The notes: generated by a model from the letters alone, not told the origin. A DNA stretch of 10,186 bases from JAICIG01 sp035532215 (GCA_035532215.1 DATKRK010000292.1:1-10186); one strand, 5' to 3'. Numbered from the stretch's first letter, positions 1 through 6,186 are shown. Numbers and translations are program-made.

Positions 1-73
1 GGGTGGCTGGCGGCAGAGCGAAGCGATGCCCCGGCAATCTGGGGCATCGCCTAGGCTCAGCCGCCAGCCACCC
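1..73. repeat. Large two-part palindrome (REP/MITE-like)
   Basis: Positions 1-14 (GGGTGGCTGGCGGC) pair perfectly with 60-73. Inside, 23-32 (GCGATGCCCC) pair perfectly with 41-50 around an 8-nt loop. The two stems are separated by short unpaired arms, so the whole unit can fold as one long hairpin. It begins at the first base of the window and may extend further left. The perfect arms and intergenic position suggest a dispersed palindromic element. A transcription terminator is less likely because no T-run follows on either strand. Confidence 0.75.
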
Positions 74-161
74 CGTTAGCGATCGGTAAGAAAGCTGCGC
101 GCCGTGCGAAGCGATAAACGTCCGGAAAATTCGTGTTTGACGGGCAGGGCAGGGGGGCGCA

Positions 162-235
162 GACGGGCGAGGGCCCTCCCGTCGGGCGAGGGCGCCCGTC
201 CCTCCCTGACGCGTAGACGGGCGAGTGCGCCCGTC
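162..235. repeat. Three tandem related small hairpins
   Basis: Three successive units share the core GACGGGCGAG. They are 162-183 (outer arms GACGGG/CCCGTC around the palindrome GAGGGCCCTC), 181-200 (GTCGGGCG/CGCCCGTC with one mismatch) and 216-235 (GACGGGCG/CGCCCGTC, perfect 8-bp stem, AGTG loop). The 11-mer AGACGGGCGAG occurs identically at 161-171 and 215-225. The array sits just downstream of the HAD phosphatase stop, so it could protect that transcript's 3' end, but no U-tract supports a classical terminator. Confidence 0.7.
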
Positions 236-249
236 GCTCCATTTGGAAC

Positions 250-1089
250 TTACTCGCCGTCGAGCAGCCAGTCGACGACTTGTACGAGACCGTCTTCGTC
301 GTGGCAGGGAGCGATGCGGTCGGCGGCGGCTTTGACTTCGGCCAGGGCGTTGCCCATCGCGACGCCGAGCCCGGCGGCTTCGATCATCGGAATGTCGTTC
401 ACGTCGTCGCCGACCGCGCACATCTCCGCCGGAGCGATGCCCCAATCGGCCGCCACTTGCTGAATGCCGGACCACTTCGTGACCCCGAACGGCGCGATCT
501 CGCACATGTGGCCGATATACCGCGGGCTGCGTAAGACGTGCGTGTAGAGCAGCCCCGGCAACCGCCGCTGCAATTCTTCGTGCAAGGCTACCATTTCCTC
601 TCGCTGGCCGATGGCGAAGCCCGCGAACACGCCCTCGGGCGGATCGCACATCAACCTCGGCCAAAGCCGATGGCAACCGGGATTGAGCGCCAGATAATCG
701 GCCAGTTCCGGATGCTCCACCTCGATCCGCGGGCAATAAAAATCGAACCCTTCGCCAAACGAATCCGCGTACAACACCGCCTCGTATCCGGCTCGCTCGA
801 CGATGGCCAGGCATTCGCGCAGCAACTCGCGCTCGAAGGCCGCCTGATAAAGCGTGCGGTGATCGAGCGGATGTTTAATGAGCGCTCCGCTCGCCGTGAC
901 CAGCGGCACGTCGAGGCCCAGCGGTTCCACCAGCGGTAGCGCGCGGCTATAGCGTCGGCCGGTGGCCAGCACGATTCGCAGGCCGGCGTCGGCCGCGCGA
1001 AGCAGTGCGTTTCGCGTGCGTTCGGTCAGTTCATCGCGGCTATTGACGAGCGTGCCGTCGATATCGATGGCTAGCAGACGGTAACGCAT
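250..1089 (-). CDS. Cof-type HAD-superfamily phosphatase
   Basis: A 279-residue soluble protein of the HAD superfamily, Cof/class IIB cap type. These Mg-dependent phosphatases act on sugar phosphates, FMN or related small phosphomonoesters. HAD motif I is DIDGT at residues 9-13 (nucleophile Asp9, acid/base Asp11). Motif II is the Thr of ATGRR near residue 43. Motif III is Lys205 in GVTKWSG, and motif IV is GDDVND at 228-233, followed by the AMGNA signature. The cap domain lies between motifs II and III, about residues 80-190. Length fits the family. The ATG is preceded by a C-rich stretch with no Shine-Dalgarno, but motif I sits the usual few residues from this start. The gene stands alone, with palindromic gaps on both sides. 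Family is secure; the substrate cannot be told from sequence. Confidence 0.93.
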   Translation of the reverse strand: MRYRLLAIDIDGTLVNSRDELTERTRNALLRAADAGLRIVLATGRRYSRALPLVEPLGLDVPLVTASGALIKHPLDHRTLYQAAFERELLRECLAIVERAGYEAVLYADSFGEGFDFYCPRIEVEHPELADYLALNPGCHRLWPRLMCDPPEGVFAGFAIGQREEMVALHEELQRRLPGLLYTHVLRSPRYIGHMCEIAPFGVTKWSGIQQVAADWGIAPAEMCAVGDDVNDIPMIEAAGLGVAMGNALAEVKAAADRIAPCHDEDGLVQVVDWLLDGE

Positions 1090-1332
1090 GGGGCAGGGCA
1101 GGGGGGTAGGCGAGCGGCCGGCGTCAGCCGGCTGGTCTTAATGCGGAACGCGGAACGCGGAAAGAAAATCGCATGTTTGGTTACTCATTTTTTATCGGTA
1201 TGGATGCTGTTTCAAGTCATTTCGCACCCGGAGGCTAACGCCTCCGGCTCGCCATTGTCGCTTTTCGCTGGAGCGAAAAGACGCATTTTCGCGGAGCGAA
1301 AAGCGACATTACGCCTCCGACTCGCCAAACGC
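1090..1332. other. Repeat-rich intergenic gap
   Basis: No credible gene is visible here. The gap holds a G-rich stretch at 1090-1106, the inverted repeat GCCGGC-GTCA-GCCGGC at 1117-1132, and a 7-nt tandem repeat (CGGAACG, about 2.7 copies) at 1144-1162. An AT-richer stretch follows, then the composite palindrome at 1228-1326 listed separately. Any promoter for the HAD gene must lie here on the minus strand, but I see no convincing -10/-35 pair. Confidence 0.6.
1228..1326. repeat. Composite palindrome flanked by imperfect direct repeats
   Basis: A small hairpin (CCGGAGGC 1228-1235, TAAC loop, GCCTCCGG 1240-1247) is followed by a larger one. In the larger one, 1256-1269 (TGTCGCTTTTCGCT) pair perfectly with 1295-1308, and an inner stem GCGAAAA 1273-1279 pairs with TTTTCGC 1286-1292. 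The larger hairpin is bracketed by 16-nt direct repeats at 1238-1253 and 1311-1326 that differ at one base. It lies immediately downstream of the radical SAM gene stop at 1333. It could stabilise or end that transcript, but no T-run follows the stem on the minus strand. Confidence 0.75.
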
Positions 1333-3171
1333 CTACTCCGCCGCGGCCATCGCCGCCAGTTGCACAACGGCCCGGTTCTGCTCCTTCTCCAGATAGGCCC
1401 GGCCTTTCTTCACGTTCAAGTGGTCCCAAGGCAGCTTGGCGTCGAGCGAATAGGCGCGCTGGGCGGTGCTCTCGACGTTCAGCCCGCAATCGGCCAACGC
1501 TTGCCACCAGAGATCGGGCTGCAAGTGCTCTCGCCAACTGTCGAGCCGGGCGCCTCGCTGCCAGGCGAGCTCGACCGCTTCGGCCGTGCGACGGTCGCCG
1601 CGGCTGAGCACGCCTTCCAATAGGCTGGTCTCGACCTCGTGGCATTTGACGTACACCGAACGCAGCCGCCGCTGTTGTTTCAAATGCGAATGCGCCCAGT
1701 GAAAATACTGCCGCGTCTGCATGCCGTTCCATTGGTAGGGCGTGTGGGGCTTGGGGACGAAGTTCGAGACGCTGGCCGTGACCTTGGCGAAGCGGCCCGT
1801 CTCCTGCTTGCCGATTTTGGAGATCGTTTCGGCCATCTCCACGATGCCGTCGAGATCGACTTCGCGCTCGCCCGGCAGGCCGCAGAGGAAATAAAGCTTG
1901 ACCTGCTGCCAACCGTGGTGAAACGCCTGCCGGCAGCCTTCGTAGAGATCTTCGTTCTTGATCTTCTTGCGAATCTGCTCGCGCATATCGTCGCGAGCCA
2001 CCTCGGGCGCCAAGGTCAGCCCCGAGAGATCGCCGAACATCGACATCAACGCCGCCACGCTCTTGAGCTGCTCGTTCACGCGCAGGCTCGGCAAGCAGAT
2101 TTTCACGCCCAGCGGCTGGAACGTCTCTTGCAGCCGACGCACGAGCTGCTCGAAGTGCGGGTAGTCGCTCGTCGACAGAGACAGCAGCGAAATCTCGGTC
2201 TGGCCCGTGCTGCGGTACGATTCGAGCGCCGCCTGGACGATCGTTTCGACCGAGCGAATGCGCAGCGGCCGCTTGATGACCGTGCTCTGGCAGAAGCGGC
2301 ATTGCCAGGGGCAGCCGCGCATGATTTCGATCGCGATCCGATCGTGGACGCACTCGACGAACGGCACGATCGGCGCCGTGGGCAGCGGAATTGCGTCGAG
2401 ATCGTCGATCACCGAGGGCTCGATCGTCGCCGGCACGTCGGGCCGCGTGGGGTTCAACGCCAGCAGTCGCCCCTCGGCTTCGTATTCCGGTTCGTAGAAC
2501 CGCGGCACGTAGGCGAACGGCAGCCGCCGGGCCAATTCGGCCAGCAGTTCTTCGCGCTGCAGTTGGCCGGCGCGTCCTGTCAGCGGACGGCTAAGCGATA
2601 GCGCGTCGTTCTTGAGTTCGAGCCACAAGTCGCAGATTGCCGGCAGGCTCGGTTCGCCGTCGCCGGTGACGAACACGTCGACGAAGGGCGCGATCGGCTC
2701 GGGGTTTTGCGCACAAGGGCCGCCGGCGATGACCAACGGCTGCTCGAGCGTGCGCTGTTCGGAGCGCAAAGGAATCCGCCCCAGATCGAGCATCGTCAGC
2801 AGATTGCCGTAGGAGATTTCGTATTGCAGCGTGAAGCCCAACACGTCGAATCGGTCGAGCGGCGTAAAGGTCTCCAGGCTATACAGCGGCGTTTCGCTGG
2901 CGCGCAACTGCTCTTCCATGTCGAGCCAGGGAGTGAAGGCCCGCTCGCAGACCCAGTCTTCTCGGGCGTTCATCAGGAAGTACAGCACCTGCAAGCCATG
3001 ATGGCTCATGCCGATCGTGTACGTATCGGGAAAGGCCAGGCACAGCTTGCCCCGCACGTCGCGATGATCCTTGCGGATCATGTTCAATTCGCCGCCGATG
3101 TACTGGGCGGGCGTTTGCACGTGCGGCAGCAAGCGGCTGACGACGTGGTCTTTGAAGCGCTGATCGAGCAT
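1333..3171 (-). CDS. B12-binding-type radical SAM protein, TIGR03960-like
   Basis: A 612-residue cytosolic protein resembling the TIGR03960 family of B12-binding-domain radical SAM proteins, whose reaction is unknown. The N-terminal part (about 1-250) carries family-like blocks: PAQYIGGELN near 21-30, FPDTYTIGMSHHGLQVLYFLMN near 47-68, and IAGGPCAQNPEP near 148-159. The radical SAM domain begins with the cluster motif C287-PWQ-C291-RF-C294 and includes KICLPSLRV and LTLAPEV strands. The C-terminal third contains NFVPKPHTPYQW. The frame stays open upstream to 3294, but I start at the ATG at 3171: GAGG lies six bases before it, and the extra N-terminus would be atypical. In many genomes this protein is fused or adjacent to a DUF2344/TIGR03936 partner and near ribonuclease E/G; neither is in this window. 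Confidence 0.9.
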   Translation of the reverse strand: MLDQRFKDHVVSRLLPHVQTPAQYIGGELNMIRKDHRDVRGKLCLAFPDTYTIGMSHHGLQVLYFLMNAREDWVCERAFTPWLDMEEQLRASETPLYSLETFTPLDRFDVLGFTLQYEISYGNLLTMLDLGRIPLRSEQRTLEQPLVIAGGPCAQNPEPIAPFVDVFVTGDGEPSLPAICDLWLELKNDALSLSRPLTGRAGQLQREELLAELARRLPFAYVPRFYEPEYEAEGRLLALNPTRPDVPATIEPSVIDDLDAIPLPTAPIVPFVECVHDRIAIEIMRGCPWQCRFCQSTVIKRPLRIRSVETIVQAALESYRSTGQTEISLLSLSTSDYPHFEQLVRRLQETFQPLGVKICLPSLRVNEQLKSVAALMSMFGDLSGLTLAPEVARDDMREQIRKKIKNEDLYEGCRQAFHHGWQQVKLYFLCGLPGEREVDLDGIVEMAETISKIGKQETGRFAKVTASVSNFVPKPHTPYQWNGMQTRQYFHWAHSHLKQQRRLRSVYVKCHEVETSLLEGVLSRGDRRTAEAVELAWQRGARLDSWREHLQPDLWWQALADCGLNVESTAQRAYSLDAKLPWDHLNVKKGRAYLEKEQNRAVVQLAAMAAAE

Positions 3172-3210
3172 GCGGTTCCTCGCGGTCTGGCCGCCAACGA
3201 ATCTCGCCTT

Positions 3211-3231
3211 CGGAAGGATCGTCGCCTTCCG
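3211..3231 (-). promoter_or_regulatory. Hairpin in the leader of the radical SAM gene
   Basis: CGGAAGG (3211-3217) and CCTTCCG (3225-3231) form a perfect 7-bp stem with a 7-nt loop, 40 nt upstream of the start at 3171. It could be a leader structure or an operator. No known riboswitch fold is recognisable around it. A CATAAT sequence on the minus strand at 3255-3250 could be a -10 element but has no clear -35 partner. Confidence 0.35.
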
Positions 3232-3268
3232 CCGGCTAGGCCATCCGCGATTATGACAACTCAGCCCG

Positions 3269-3315
3269 AAAAAAAGTAGGGCGAGCCCGCGCACTGCGAG
3301 AGCGCGCAGACTCGC
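3269..3315 (-). terminator. Candidate intrinsic terminator after the Gly/Tyr-rich gene
   Basis: Read on the minus strand, GCGAG (3315-3311) pairs with CTCGC (3285-3281) around inner GC-rich complementary segments. After five bases comes a run of seven T (3275-3269). It begins 16 nt after the stop at 3331 and lies before the radical SAM leader. The stem is short and interrupted and the gap before the T-run is longer than ideal, so confidence is moderate. Confidence 0.5.
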
Positions 3316-3330
3316 TTGCTAGCTGGCGTA

Positions 3331-3636
3331 CTACCACCACCAGCTATAGTACGGCGAGAAACCGTATCCGTAGCCATATCCGTAATACGGCGAGTAATAG
3401 CCGCGAAATGGGCCGCCGTAGTATGTCGTATAGCCGCCGTAGTACGGATAATACCCGCCCCAACGGCCATAAAACCGGCCCCAACGCACGGGTTCAATCG
3501 TGGCGTCGCCATGATTGATCGCCATGCTGATCTGGGGAAGATTGGCAGGCTTCATGGGCGGCGATTCGCGTTTCAAGAGCGTGCCGCCGTAGATGCCGAC
3601 TGCCAACAGGGCTGCAAATGCTGCTACGCGTGCCAT
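3331..3636 (-). CDS. Small exported Gly/Tyr-rich protein
   Basis: A 101-residue protein of unknown function. Residues 3-20 form one hydrophobic segment (signal peptide or uncleaved anchor), followed by a short linker with PQISMAINHGDATIEP at 34-49. Residues 50-101 are strongly biased: 17 Tyr in 52 residues, many Gly, five Trp, GYGYGYG near 37-43 of that stretch, and a WWW C-terminus. Such glycine-aromatic tails occur in sulfur-globule-type proteins, adhesive or structural proteins, and small planctomycete exported proteins; none can be assigned here. The start is well supported by AAAGGAG eight bases upstream. A candidate terminator follows and the preceding gap is 375 nt, so it is probably monocistronic. 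That it is translated is likely from the RBS, the export signal and the ordered composition; its role is unknown. Confidence 0.75.
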   Translation of the reverse strand: MARVAAFAALLAVGIYGGTLLKRESPPMKPANLPQISMAINHGDATIEPVRWGRFYGRWGGYYPYYGGYTTYYGGPFRGYYSPYYGYGYGYGFSPYYSWWW

Positions 3637-4011
3637 TTCGCTGACTCCTTTGCTTTTTCAACTGGTTTGCGCTTCAATCGCGCTGGCGCGCCGACCCCAG
3701 GGTTCGCTTTCGCTCGCCCGGCGCGAGTTCGAATCGGCGGCCGTGCCAACAACAAGAGGAAAAGCAAACATCGCGCCAACCGCGGGCGCCCGCGAGAATA
3801 CGCCGCCGCGAAGCGTCGCGCGGCCGAGGTTTGGCTTGGCAACGCGCAGGCTGGTCGCCTGCTTTCCACGCCAAGCGCCTCGGAAGTCTGAATGGGCGTC
3901 GGGCGCCCTGAATAGTTGCGCTTCACGCCGTCGCGCTTTGCAGAACGCCCGAGATATCGGGATGGCCTTCCCCCAGCAACGAGGGATGCCAGCGTGAGCC
4001 GACGCCGCCCC
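3637..4011. other. 375-nt intergenic gap
   Basis: This gap lies between the start of the Gly/Tyr-rich gene and the stop of the DUF11 lipoprotein gene. Reading frames exist on both strands but show no domain, export signal or credible start. Palindromes are 3781-3794 (CGCGGGCGCCCGCG, perfect), 3901-3908 (GGGCGCCC) and 3948-3961 (CCCGA-GATA-TCGGG). The promoter of the Gly/Tyr-rich gene should lie here; I see no convincing consensus. No T-tract terminator is evident for the lipoprotein gene. Confidence 0.5.
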
Positions 4012-5193
4012 TTATCGCACGCGGCAGCGGAAGCGGACGATTCCGCCTTGGCCGGGTTCGAGCGGTTCGGCGATTTCCCAACGCAGCACGAGCGATTCGC
4101 CTTCGTTGGCTGCGGTCGAGAATTCGGCCTTGACGCTCGATTGAGCGCTGTCGGGCAGGTATTCCAACCGCGTGGTGAGATTGTCGACCAGCACGATATT
4201 GCCCAGAGGCTGGTCGCCGATGTTGTCGAATCGCAAGGTGAAATCGATCTCTTCGCCCGGCTGCGCCGTTTGCGTCGAGGCCACTTTGACCAATCGCAGC
4301 TTCGGCGAATTGCGCAAATCCTTGACCGTATAGATCTCTTCGGTCCGCTCGTTCTGCGAGACGGCCACCGCCTCCTGGGCGTCGACGAAGACCTGCACGG
4401 CCAAGTCGTGCGACCAGACGATCGCCGCCTGAACCGAATCGGCCAAGCGGGCTTTTTCCGAATTCTGGTGGATGCCGTTGCGGATCAAAGACAGATCTTC
4501 GAACGGCAAAAAGGCGTCCTGGAAGCTCTTCGACGACAGCGTGTTCGACAATGCGCCGTCGCCTTGCCGCGAGCGATAGGCCCCGAGCATCCGCGTGCCG
4601 ATGTCGCCGCGAGCCTGGTAGCGTTGCAAGCTGGAGGCCGGCACGGTGACGTCTTCGTTCTTGGCCACGCCGACCGGCCGTTCGACCCCGATCGGCTGAT
4701 TGACCTGTTCGTTCGCCACGATCCGCGTCACGGTGCGTACCGAGCCGAAACGCGGCGCGTAGATATGGACTTTGTTCGAGGGCTCGACCAGCGTGCGGCC
4801 GTCGAGCGAATCGTAATGGGCCACCGTGTCTTCGAGATCGAGCCCTTGAATTTCCCAATCGGGCGAGACGGCGACCGGCGGGCCGCTGTCGCCGCCGTCT
4901 CGCAAGTATTCTTGTTCCGGCCAGGGCTTGGCTAGACCCGGCGGCGACCAAGGCCCGGCGACCTGATAGGGCAGCGGCGGGCCTTGAAATCCGGCCGGCG
5001 CGATGACTTCGCCCGGCGGCGCCCCGGTCCAGGCGGCCCCGGGCAGGCCGTCGATCATCGCCTGCTGCGGCGCCGCGGGCGGTTGCTTCGTCGAGCGGCA
5101 CGAGCATAGCACGAGCGTCGCGGCGCTGGTTGCGGCCAAGCGGCGCCAGCGGCTTGAACGGGCTTTCGCGGCGGCATTTGCAGAACAACTCAT
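4012..5193 (-). CDS. DUF11-domain envelope lipoprotein (C)
   Basis: A 393-residue predicted lipoprotein. A basic N-terminus (RSSRWRR, 12-18) is followed by a hydrophobic stretch ending LCSC, with Cys32 as the likely lipidated residue. A Pro-rich linker covers about 33-85. The middle region (about 95-295), including DWEIQGLDLED and HIYAPRFGSVR, is unfamiliar to me. Residues about 296-393 look like one DUF11 beta-sandwich repeat: KLRLVKVASTQTAQPGEEI, then FDNIGDQPLGNIVLVDNL and an LEYLPDS strand. DUF11 modules are typical of surface and envelope proteins. The frame continues upstream to 5400, but I choose the ATG at 5193 because it overlaps the stop of gene B as ATGA, giving translational coupling, and puts the signal sequence at the N-terminus. 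A GGGGAG lies 11 nt upstream. Export and DUF11 are fairly secure; function is unknown. Confidence 0.85.
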   Translation of the reverse strand: MSCSANAAAKARSSRWRRLAATSAATLVLCSCRSTKQPPAAPQQAMIDGLPGAAWTGAPPGEVIAPAGFQGPPLPYQVAGPWSPPGLAKPWPEQEYLRDGGDSGPPVAVSPDWEIQGLDLEDTVAHYDSLDGRTLVEPSNKVHIYAPRFGSVRTVTRIVANEQVNQPIGVERPVGVAKNEDVTVPASSLQRYQARGDIGTRMLGAYRSRQGDGALSNTLSSKSFQDAFLPFEDLSLIRNGIHQNSEKARLADSVQAAIVWSHDLAVQVFVDAQEAVAVSQNERTEEIYTVKDLRNSPKLRLVKVASTQTAQPGEEIDFTLRFDNIGDQPLGNIVLVDNLTTRLEYLPDSAQSSVKAEFSTAANEGESLVLRWEIAEPLEPGQGGIVRFRCRVR

Positions 5194-6020
5194 CGCCGGA
5201 TGTTCTCCCCGGTGGCTCGCTTCGGACGCAAAGCGGCGCGGCCGCCGGCGTCGGGCTGGGCCGGCGCCGGAATGTTTTCCGTCGCGGCAGGCCGGAAGAT
5301 CGTGAATGGCGGGCAGCCGTTGAGAAATTGCGGATCGGGCCGATCGGGATCTTCCGGCACGCGGCCGCCTAAACGCAGCACCGCCAGCGGCCGGCCCCAA
5401 CGGTCGGCTTCCTGGAGCGGATTGGCCCCCGGTCCGGCGTCGAACCAGTTCGGGCGTTCGGGCTTGTCGAGGATCGGCAGCGCCATGCCGGGGTCTTCGA
5501 GATAGATGACGCGGGTCACGAATTTGCCGTCCAGCGCGAGCTGCAAGTCTTCTTCGCTCAACTCGATCGGAATCGGAAAACGCCGTCGTTCGCCCGGCGG
5601 CGGATAGAGGCGGTCGATGACTTCGATGGTCGGAAAGACCTCCAAGCCTTCGGCGCCAGGAATGTTCGAGACGCGCAGGCGATAAACGGGCGCGATCAAC
5701 AACCCGACGCTTCGCGGCGTTTCTTGCGCGTCGCCGAAAGCGCCGTTTGCGGCCAACGAGACCTTAACGCCCTTGGGCGCCCGGATCTCGACGGGTTGAA
5801 AATAACCCGACAATGGTCCGCCCCGCTCAAGTCGCACGCTTCCAATCGCTCCCGGAGGCGCAAGGCCCTGGTGGCGATAGTGTACGTTGGGGGCCTGGGC
5901 CGAGAGCGACGAAGCCGCGCCGAGCCAGACCGCCAGCACTTTCGCCAGCGTGCGTGCAACGCGAACCCGGCCCGCTTGTCGGGCGGCGACCGGGGAGCGG
6001 AGCTGATGGACCATTGTCAT
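5190..6020 (-). CDS. Secreted protein, paralog of the upstream lipoprotein (B)
   Basis: A 276-residue exported protein of unknown function. Arg-containing residues 1-24 precede a hydrophobic helix (25-41) ending in SLSAQA, a plausible signal peptidase I region. Residues 113-217 match residues 102-207 of gene A. Shared blocks are YRLxxxNIPGxEGxExxPTxEx, then a run of Pro-rich residues, G(K/N)FVT(R/K)VIYLxDP, and EADRxGxxLAxxRLG. The family is not one I can name. The C-terminal ~50 residues are low-complexity Ala/Pro/Arg-rich. The ATG at 6020 has no Shine-Dalgarno and a second ATG two codons on (6014) is equally possible. Its stop overlaps the start of gene C by 4 nt. Upstream it is separated from A by hairpins including a likely terminator, so it may need its own promoter or readthrough from A. 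Confidence 0.82.
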   Translation of the reverse strand: MTMVHQLRSPVAARQAGRVRVARTLAKVLAVWLGAASSLSAQAPNVHYRHQGLAPPGAIGSVRLERGGPLSGYFQPVEIRAPKGVKVSLAANGAFGDAQETPRSVGLLIAPVYRLRVSNIPGAEGLEVFPTIEVIDRLYPPPGERRRFPIPIELSEEDLQLALDGKFVTRVIYLEDPGMALPILDKPERPNWFDAGPGANPLQEADRWGRPLAVLRLGGRVPEDPDRPDPQFLNGCPPFTIFRPAATENIPAPAQPDAGGRAALRPKRATGENIRR

Positions 6021-6044
6021 AGGTTGAGAGGGCCAGACGGTTTC

Positions 6045-6097
6045 GTAGGTCAGGCTTTCCAGCCTGACGTTTCGTCAGGCTCGAAAGCCTGACCTAC
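6045..6097. repeat. 53-nt near-perfect hairpin
   Basis: GTAGGTCAGGCTTTC (6045-6059) pairs perfectly with 6083-6097. After one C-C mismatch (6060/6082), AGCCTGACG (6061-6069) pairs perfectly with CGTCAGGCT (6073-6081) around a TTT loop, giving 24 paired positions. The 8-mer GTCAGGCT or its complement occurs four times, so the sequence can also fold as two smaller hairpins. It lies 25 nt upstream of gene B's start. I believe similar GTAGGTCAGGCTTTC-type units recur in planctomycete genomes, but that is from memory. Confidence 0.8.
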
Positions 6098-6115
6098 TGT
6101 TGTTAGCGGCTCTAA

Positions 6116-6145
6116 GGCGGTTGCCGCCCGCAGGCGGCAACCGCC
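6116..6145. repeat. Perfect 13-bp hairpin
   Basis: GGCGGTTGCCGCC (6116-6128) and GGCGGCAACCGCC (6133-6145) pair perfectly around the loop CGCA. On the plus strand the stem is followed by five A, and on the minus strand by TTAGAG, so it is a poor terminator in either direction by itself. It abuts the minus-strand terminator at 6146-6168, whose T-run falls between the two stems. Confidence 0.75.
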
Positions 6146-6168
6146 AAAAATCGCCTCTGTTCAGGCGA
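6146..6168 (-). terminator. Intrinsic terminator of lipoprotein A gene
   Basis: Read on the minus strand, TCGCCT (6168-6163), loop GAACAG, AGGCGA (6156-6151), then TTTTT (6150-6146). It begins 18 nt past the stop at 6187, in the correct orientation for that gene. The six-pair GC-rich stem directly followed by five T is a standard rho-independent layout. Confidence 0.68.
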
Positions 6169-6186
6169 GTTCGTTACCTAGCCCGC

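Noticed and set aside
1151..1162. Start of the CGGAACG repeats as a possible short CRISPR-like or iteron array.
   Set aside because: Only about 2.7 copies of a 7-nt unit without spacers; this is a simple tandem repeat, not an array or a replication origin.
1235..2353. A 372-codon minus-strand frame inside the radical SAM gene.
   Set aside because: Shadow frame: Arg/Ala-rich with no domains, while the overlapping frame has the CX3CX2C motif and conserved blocks.
3172..3294. N-terminal extension of the radical SAM protein to the first ATG at 3294.
   Set aside because: It would add 41 residues with no family resemblance and ignore the GAGG site before the ATG at 3171. It would also run through the leader hairpin and into the candidate terminator region of the previous gene.
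3724..3755. GAGTTCGAATCGG resembles a tRNA T-loop, with a nearby GTGCCA.
   Set aside because: The five bases on each side of the loop do not pair, no anticodon or D arm lies at the right distance, and the acceptor strand has no partner. At most it is chance similarity.
3624..3926. A 100-codon minus-strand frame overlapping the start of the Gly/Tyr-rich gene, with a leucine-rich stretch.
   Set aside because: It overlaps the better-supported gene with its clear RBS, the composition is Arg/Ala-rich as in shadow frames, and the hydrophobic stretch is internal with no sensible start.
3923..5188. A 421-codon minus-strand frame inside the DUF11 lipoprotein region.
   Set aside because: It is the alternate frame of the real gene; the product is an Arg/Gly/Ala-rich low-complexity sequence typical of GC-rich shadows.
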